NCBI RefSeq assembly: GCF_900115085.1
Contig: NZ_FOVF01000009.1
Span: forward strand, 1 to 64,000
Direction: 5' to 3'
Origin: Dokdonella immobilis
GTDB lineage: Bacteria; Pseudomonadota; Gammaproteobacteria; Xanthomonadales; Rhodanobacteraceae
DNA length: 64,000 nucleotides
A program made the translations under genes and the position numbers. The notes under the pieces are model-generated. The model had not been told where the DNA came from. It saw only the letters and a list, made by a program, of their open reading frames with translations, and searched no databases. Shown piece by piece: positions 60,660-64,000 of this stretch; the stretch's first letter is position 1; the number at the start of each line of letters is the position of its first letter.

Positions 60660-61241
60660 ATGAACATGGACCGGCGTTTCATCCTGCTGGTCATCGGCCT
60701 GGTGATCCTTGTTGCAGTCACCCAGGTGATGCTCTGGCTGACCCGCCCGCCGGCACTCGAACCGACCTTCAGCGGGCCGCCACGGTCGAGCTATACGCTG
60801 GACAACTTCTCGATGAATGCGCTGGGCGAAGACGGCAAGCTCAGTTTCACGGTCAGCGGTCCGCGCCTGACCCGGCGCAGCGAGGACGGCTCGATCTTCG
60901 TCAGCACGCCGGACTACGTGATGGTCGACAAGGACGGCAACCCCTGGGTCGGCAAGTCGGATTCGGCCTGGGTCAACAAGGATGGATCGCTGATGCGCCT
61001 GGAAGGCAACGTCGAGATGGCACGGGCCGACGCGGATGCCGCGAAGGCGGCCACGCTGCACACCTCGGACCTGACTGCGCGGCCGAAGGCCAAGACCTTC
61101 GAAACCGCGGCACCGGCGCGAATCGAGCAACCGGGCTCTATACTGCGGGGTACCGGCCTGCGCGGCGATCTCAACACGAAAGTCCTGGAGCTGTTGTCCG
61201 ATGTCAACAATACCTTTGAGCCAACCCCGCGAAAAAACTAG
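60660..61241 (+). CDS. lptC: LPS export system protein LptC
   Basis: Bitopic inner membrane protein that passes LPS from the LptB2FG transporter to LptA. The 193-residue protein has one N-terminal helix (FILLVIGLVILVAVTQVMLW) and a periplasmic beta-jellyroll with SSYTLDNFSMNALGEDGKL and LEGNVEMARAD. Its last 41 bases overlap the lptA start in another frame, a long overlap for this operon. Confidence 0.92.
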   Translation: MNMDRRFILLVIGLVILVAVTQVMLWLTRPPALEPTFSGPPRSSYTLDNFSMNALGEDGKLSFTVSGPRLTRRSEDGSIFVSTPDYVMVDKDGNPWVGKSDSAWVNKDGSLMRLEGNVEMARADADAAKAATLHTSDLTARPKAKTFETAAPARIEQPGSILRGTGLRGDLNTKVLELLSDVNNTFEPTPRKN

Positions 61242-61791
61242 GGTTTCAGCAGCCGCTGGCCGGCTGGCGGCACTTCTGCTGCTGGCCCTGGCGCTGCCGG
61301 CACATGCCCTGAGCACGGACCGCGACCAGCCTCTCGATGTCCGCGCCCAGTACAACAAGAGCACGTTCGGCACGCAGAACGTGACCCTCTTCCAGGGCAA
61401 TGTGCGCATGGTGCAGGGCTCGCTGAAGGCGGCCGGCGATGAAGCGCGAATCTGGGAGATCGAAGGCGCTGACGCCGATGCCACCGCCCGGCGCCTGGTC
61501 CTGACCGGCAAGCCGGCCCAGCTCGAACAGCTCATGGACAACGACGGCGGCAAGCTGACCGCGCGCGCCTTGACGATCGACTACCGCTCCGACACCGGCC
61601 TGGCCGAACTGACCGGGGATGTGGTCGTGGTCCAGGAAGGCCGCTCCGAGTTCCGCGGTCCGCACATGACCTACAACACCAATACCGGCGCCATGGAAGG
61701 CGGCAGCCAGGCCCCCGGCAGCGAAGTCCACATGACCTTCAAGCCAAAACCGAAGGCCACGAAGAAGGCCGGAACGGACACGAACCCCTGA
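61201..61791 (+). CDS. lptA: LPS transport periplasmic protein LptA
   Basis: Periplasmic bridge protein for LPS between LptC and LptD. The 196-residue precursor has a signal peptide ([15 protein letters not shown]) preceded by a 21-residue polar stretch. The OstA-like domain has [23 protein letters not shown] and [24 protein letters not shown]. The ATG lies inside lptC; no later in-frame start would keep the signal peptide. Stop overlaps the lptB ATG by one base. Confidence 0.93.
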   Translation: MSTIPLSQPREKTRVSAAAGRLAALLLLALALPAHALSTDRDQPLDVRAQYNKSTFGTQNVTLFQGNVRMVQGSLKAAGDEARIWEIEGADADATARRLVLTGKPAQLEQLMDNDGGKLTARALTIDYRSDTGLAELTGDVVVVQEGRSEFRGPHMTYNTNTGAMEGGSQAPGSEVHMTFKPKPKATKKAGTDTNP

Positions 61792-62510
61792 TGCTGCATG
61801 CGGCGAACCTGCGCAAGGCCTATTCGGGCCGGACCGTCGTGCGCGACTTCGGCTTCTCCCTCAAACAGGGCGAAGTGGTCGGACTGCTCGGGCCGAACGG
61901 CGCCGGCAAGACAACCTGCTTCTACATGGTCGTCGGCCTCGTCGCGACCGATTCGGGCAGCATCCGCATCGACGAACGCACCGTGACCCACATGCCGATG
62001 CACGAACGCGCGCGGCTCGGCGTCGGCTACCTGCCCCAGGAACCCTCGATATTCCGCCGCCTGACCGTCGCCGACAACATCATGGCGATCCTCGAGTTGC
62101 GCGACGACCTCGATGCGGCCGGACGCGAGAGCGAGCTCGAATCCCTGCTCGACGAACTGCAGATCAGCCACATCGCAGGCAACAAGGGCGTCAGTCTTTC
62201 CGGCGGTGAACGGCGCCGAGTCGAGATCACCCGCGCGCTCGCTTCACGGCCGCGATTCCTGCTTCTCGACGAACCGTTCGCCGGCATCGATCCGATTTCG
62301 GTGGTCGACATCCAACGCATCGTGCGCCAGCTCAAGGCGCGAAACATCGGCATCCTGATCACCGATCACAATGTCCGCGAAACGCTCGGCATCTGCGACC
62401 GCGCCTACATCATGAACGAGGGCACCGTGCTGACCCAGGGTGCGCCGGCCGATGTGCTGGCGAATGAGGAAGTACGCAATGTCTACCTTGGGAAAGAATT
62501 TCGCATGTAA
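61791..62510 (+). CDS. lptB: LPS export ABC transporter ATP-binding protein LptB
   Basis: Cytoplasmic ATPase that powers LPS extraction with LptFG. The 239-residue protein has Walker [10 protein letters not shown] at residues 34-42, Q-loop [13 protein letters not shown], signature [13 protein letters not shown], Walker [13 protein letters not shown] and the H-loop [11 protein letters not shown]. It starts over the lptA stop (TGATG). lptFG are not in the window. Confidence 0.97.
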   Translation: MLHAANLRKAYSGRTVVRDFGFSLKQGEVVGLLGPNGAGKTTCFYMVVGLVATDSGSIRIDERTVTHMPMHERARLGVGYLPQEPSIFRRLTVADNIMAILELRDDLDAAGRESELESLLDELQISHIAGNKGVSLSGGERRRVEITRALASRPRFLLLDEPFAGIDPISVVDIQRIVRQLKARNIGILITDHNVRETLGICDRAYIMNEGTVLTQGAPADVLANEEVRNVYLGKEFRM

Positions 62511-62716
62511 TCGCCACCCCGGTGGGTAGCGGCACGGGTTGGATGCGGGTTCCGCATGGAATCGGCCCCCGTAATGGCCCACTCCCGAGGTTCGGACTGT
62601 CACGCACGGGGTAGAAAAATCCCCGCCGGACGGCCGCGAACGGAGCCAGCCAGATCCAATCGCCTGAGAGTGGACCCGGGCGCCCGCAGCGTCAAGACCT
62701 GCCGCTTGTAGGCAAT

Positions 62717-62732
62717 TGGCGCTAGGATTGCA
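62717..62732 (+). promoter_or_regulatory. Sigma-54-like promoter upstream of rpoN
   Basis: TGGCGC-N5-TTGCA matches the sigma-54 consensus (TGGCAC-N5-TTGC) with one change; the invariant GG and GC are correctly spaced. Initiation about 12 bases after the GC would fall near 62743, leaving AGGTGA as the ribosome-binding site for the ATG at 62762. It suggests autoregulation, but chance cannot be excluded. Confidence 0.45.
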
Positions 62733-62761
62733 TGAAGCTCCAAGGTGACCGTCCTACGGGC

Positions 62762-64000
62762 ATGAAACCCGCTCTCCAACTCCGCGTCCAGTCCCAGCTC
62801 GCGCTGACGCCGCAGCTTCAGCAGGCCATCAAGCTGCTGCAGCTCTCCAGCGTTGAACTGGAACTCGAGCTCAACCAGGCGCTCGAGTCGAACCCGCTGC
62901 TCGATATCGAGGAGGATGATCCGGACGAAGCCGAAATCGAGGAGTTCGTACCGCCCGAGCACACGCTCAGCGCGCCGGTTGACGCCAGCGACGGGGCCGG
63001 TAGCGAAACGCGCGACGAGACGCCCGATTTCGACGACATTCCGCTTGATCTCGGCGAAGATCGCCGTGACTACCGCGCCTCCTCGTCCGATGACGAAACC
63101 CTCGAACAGCAGGACGCCGAAGCCGAGGACCTGCGCGACCATCTGCTCTGGCAGCTCAACCTGACCCCGCTGTCGCAGCGCGATCGGTGCATTGCAACGG
63201 CGATCATCGAAGCGATCAACGACGACGGCTATCTCGACGAAAGCAATGAAGTGATCTGCGCGAGCCTCGCCGATCTGTGCGCGGTGACGGTCGAGCAGGT
63301 CGAGGCGGTGCGCCATCGCGTGCAGCGCTTCGATCCGCTCGGCGCGGCCTCACGGACGCTGAGCGAATGCCTCGACGTCCAGCTCGAAGCCCTCGACCGG
63401 GATACGCCGGGCCTCGACAAGGCCCGCCTGCTGGTTGCCGACTGCCTCGACATGCTCGCCCGCAACGATCGCACGCGTCTGTGCCAGAAACTGCGCGTCA
63501 ATGACGAGGAGCTGGATACGGTCATCGACCTGGTCCGCTCGCTGACGCCGAAACCCGGTGCCGGCTACTCCAACGGCCCGGCTGAATACGTCGCCCCCGA
63601 TGCCTACGCGCACAAGGTCAACGGACGCTGGCAGGTCTCGCTGTCGCCGCATTGCCAGCCACGCCTGGCCATCAACGAACACTATGCGAGCCTGATCGCG
63701 CGCGCCCAGCGCGACGATGCCAGCTACCTGCGTGGCCAGTTGCAGGAAGCGCGCTGGCTGATCAAGAGCCTCAAGACCCGCGCCGAGACCGTGCTCAAGG
63801 TGGCGCAGGCGATCGTGCAAGCCCAGGAGGCCTTTCTCGAATTCGGTCCCGAGGCGATGCGCCCGCTGGTGCTACGCGACGTCGCGGAGGAAATCGAGAT
63901 GCATGAATCGACGGTTTCCCGGGTGACCACGCGCAAGTACCTGCACACGCCACGCGGCACCTTCGAATTCAAGTACTTCTTCTCCAGCGGCGTCTCGACC
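62762..64000 (+). CDS. rpoN: RNA polymerase factor sigma-54 (partial, runs off the window)
   Basis: Alternative sigma factor for nitrogen, motility and other regulons. The first 413 residues are present. Region I (activator-interacting) is LTPQLQQAIKLLQLSSVELE, followed by an acidic region II (EEDDPDEAEIEEFVPPE) and the core-binding domain with ESTVSRVTTRKYLHTPRGTF and EFKYFFSSGVST at the window edge. The DNA-binding helix-turn-helix and RpoN box lie beyond. An in-frame ATG at 62732 overlaps the sigma-54-like site and is a less likely start. The 251-base gap after lptB holds no other gene. Confidence 0.95.
   Translation, partial: MKPALQLRVQSQLALTPQLQQAIKLLQLSSVELELELNQALESNPLLDIEEDDPDEAEIEEFVPPEHTLSAPVDASDGAGSETRDETPDFDDIPLDLGEDRRDYRASSSDDETLEQQDAEAEDLRDHLLWQLNLTPLSQRDRCIATAIIEAINDDGYLDESNEVICASLADLCAVTVEQVEAVRHRVQRFDPLGAASRTLSECLDVQLEALDRDTPGLDKARLLVADCLDMLARNDRTRLCQKLRVNDEELDTVIDLVRSLTPKPGAGYSNGPAEYVAPDAYAHKVNGRWQVSLSPHCQPRLAINEHYASLIARAQRDDASYLRGQLQEARWLIKSLKTRAETVLKVAQAIVQAQEAFLEFGPEAMRPLVLRDVAEEIEMHESTVSRVTTRKYLHTPRGTFEFKYFFSSGVST

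Noticed and set aside
58857-61553. 898-codon minus-strand frame opposite kdsD, kdsC, lptC and lptA
   Set aside because: Antisense shadow spanning several genes and hairpin F.

Overview
The window looks like a chromosomal core region of a high-GC gammaproteobacterium of the order Lysobacterales (Xanthomonadales). The points in favour are the block tpiA-secG-tRNA-Leu-nuoA..N, a TrpR-like HisR-type regulator heading a complete his operon with long-form HisG, a Suf operon headed by an Rrf2 regulator, the kdsD-kdsC-lptC-lptA-lptB-rpoN block, the amgK-murU pair, and intergenic repeats typical of the group. No phage, plasmid, CRISPR array, toxin-antitoxin pair or defence island is visible.

Layout. 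1-608: gene-free, hairpin-rich repeat region downstream of the nuo operon. 609-15778 (minus): all fourteen genes of NADH:quinone oxidoreductase, nuoA to nuoN, interrupted by a MITE-like element (between nuoL and nuoM) and two heptad-repeat hairpins. 15849-17169 (minus): tRNA-Leu(GAG), secG and tpiA, seven bases separating secG from the tRNA. 17385-25526: SDR oxidoreductase, a 2OG-Fe(II) oxygenase/GT-C membrane protein pair, glmM, a DksA-like protein with a long basic tail, yidD, a 42-residue coupled ORF, an M23 peptidase and a methyltransferase. 25779-34629: intracellular PHB depolymerase, TonB-dependent receptor, NCS2-like permease, PadR/membrane-protein module, cyclophilin, SlyD and a cold-shock protein.

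34879-42322 (minus): hisR-G-D-C-B-H-A-F-IE, almost every junction a 4-base overlap, with an 18-bp perfect palindrome touching the hisR start. 42434-49311 (minus): Rrf2 regulator, sufB, zinc-ribbon protein, GNAT, sufC, sufD, sufS, GNAT, with a candidate operator over the promoter. 49465-51242: amgK-murU (peptidoglycan sugar recycling). 51258-54468 (minus): DUF2066 protein, CDP-alcohol phosphatidyltransferase, PerM-like protein, hda. 54576-57058: purM, purN and a DUF3108 protein. 57160-58760 (minus): ibaG-murA. 58854-64000: kdsD, kdsC, lptC, lptA, lptB and the start of rpoN, linking Kdo synthesis to LPS export.

The strongest non-gene signals are six intergenic hairpins whose arms are built of 7-bp units (usually four per arm), the 250-bp MITE-like insertion inside nuo, palindromic operators at hisR and suf, and a sigma-54-like site just upstream of rpoN itself. 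Function calls rest on recognisable motifs and gene order read by eye; no database search was run.
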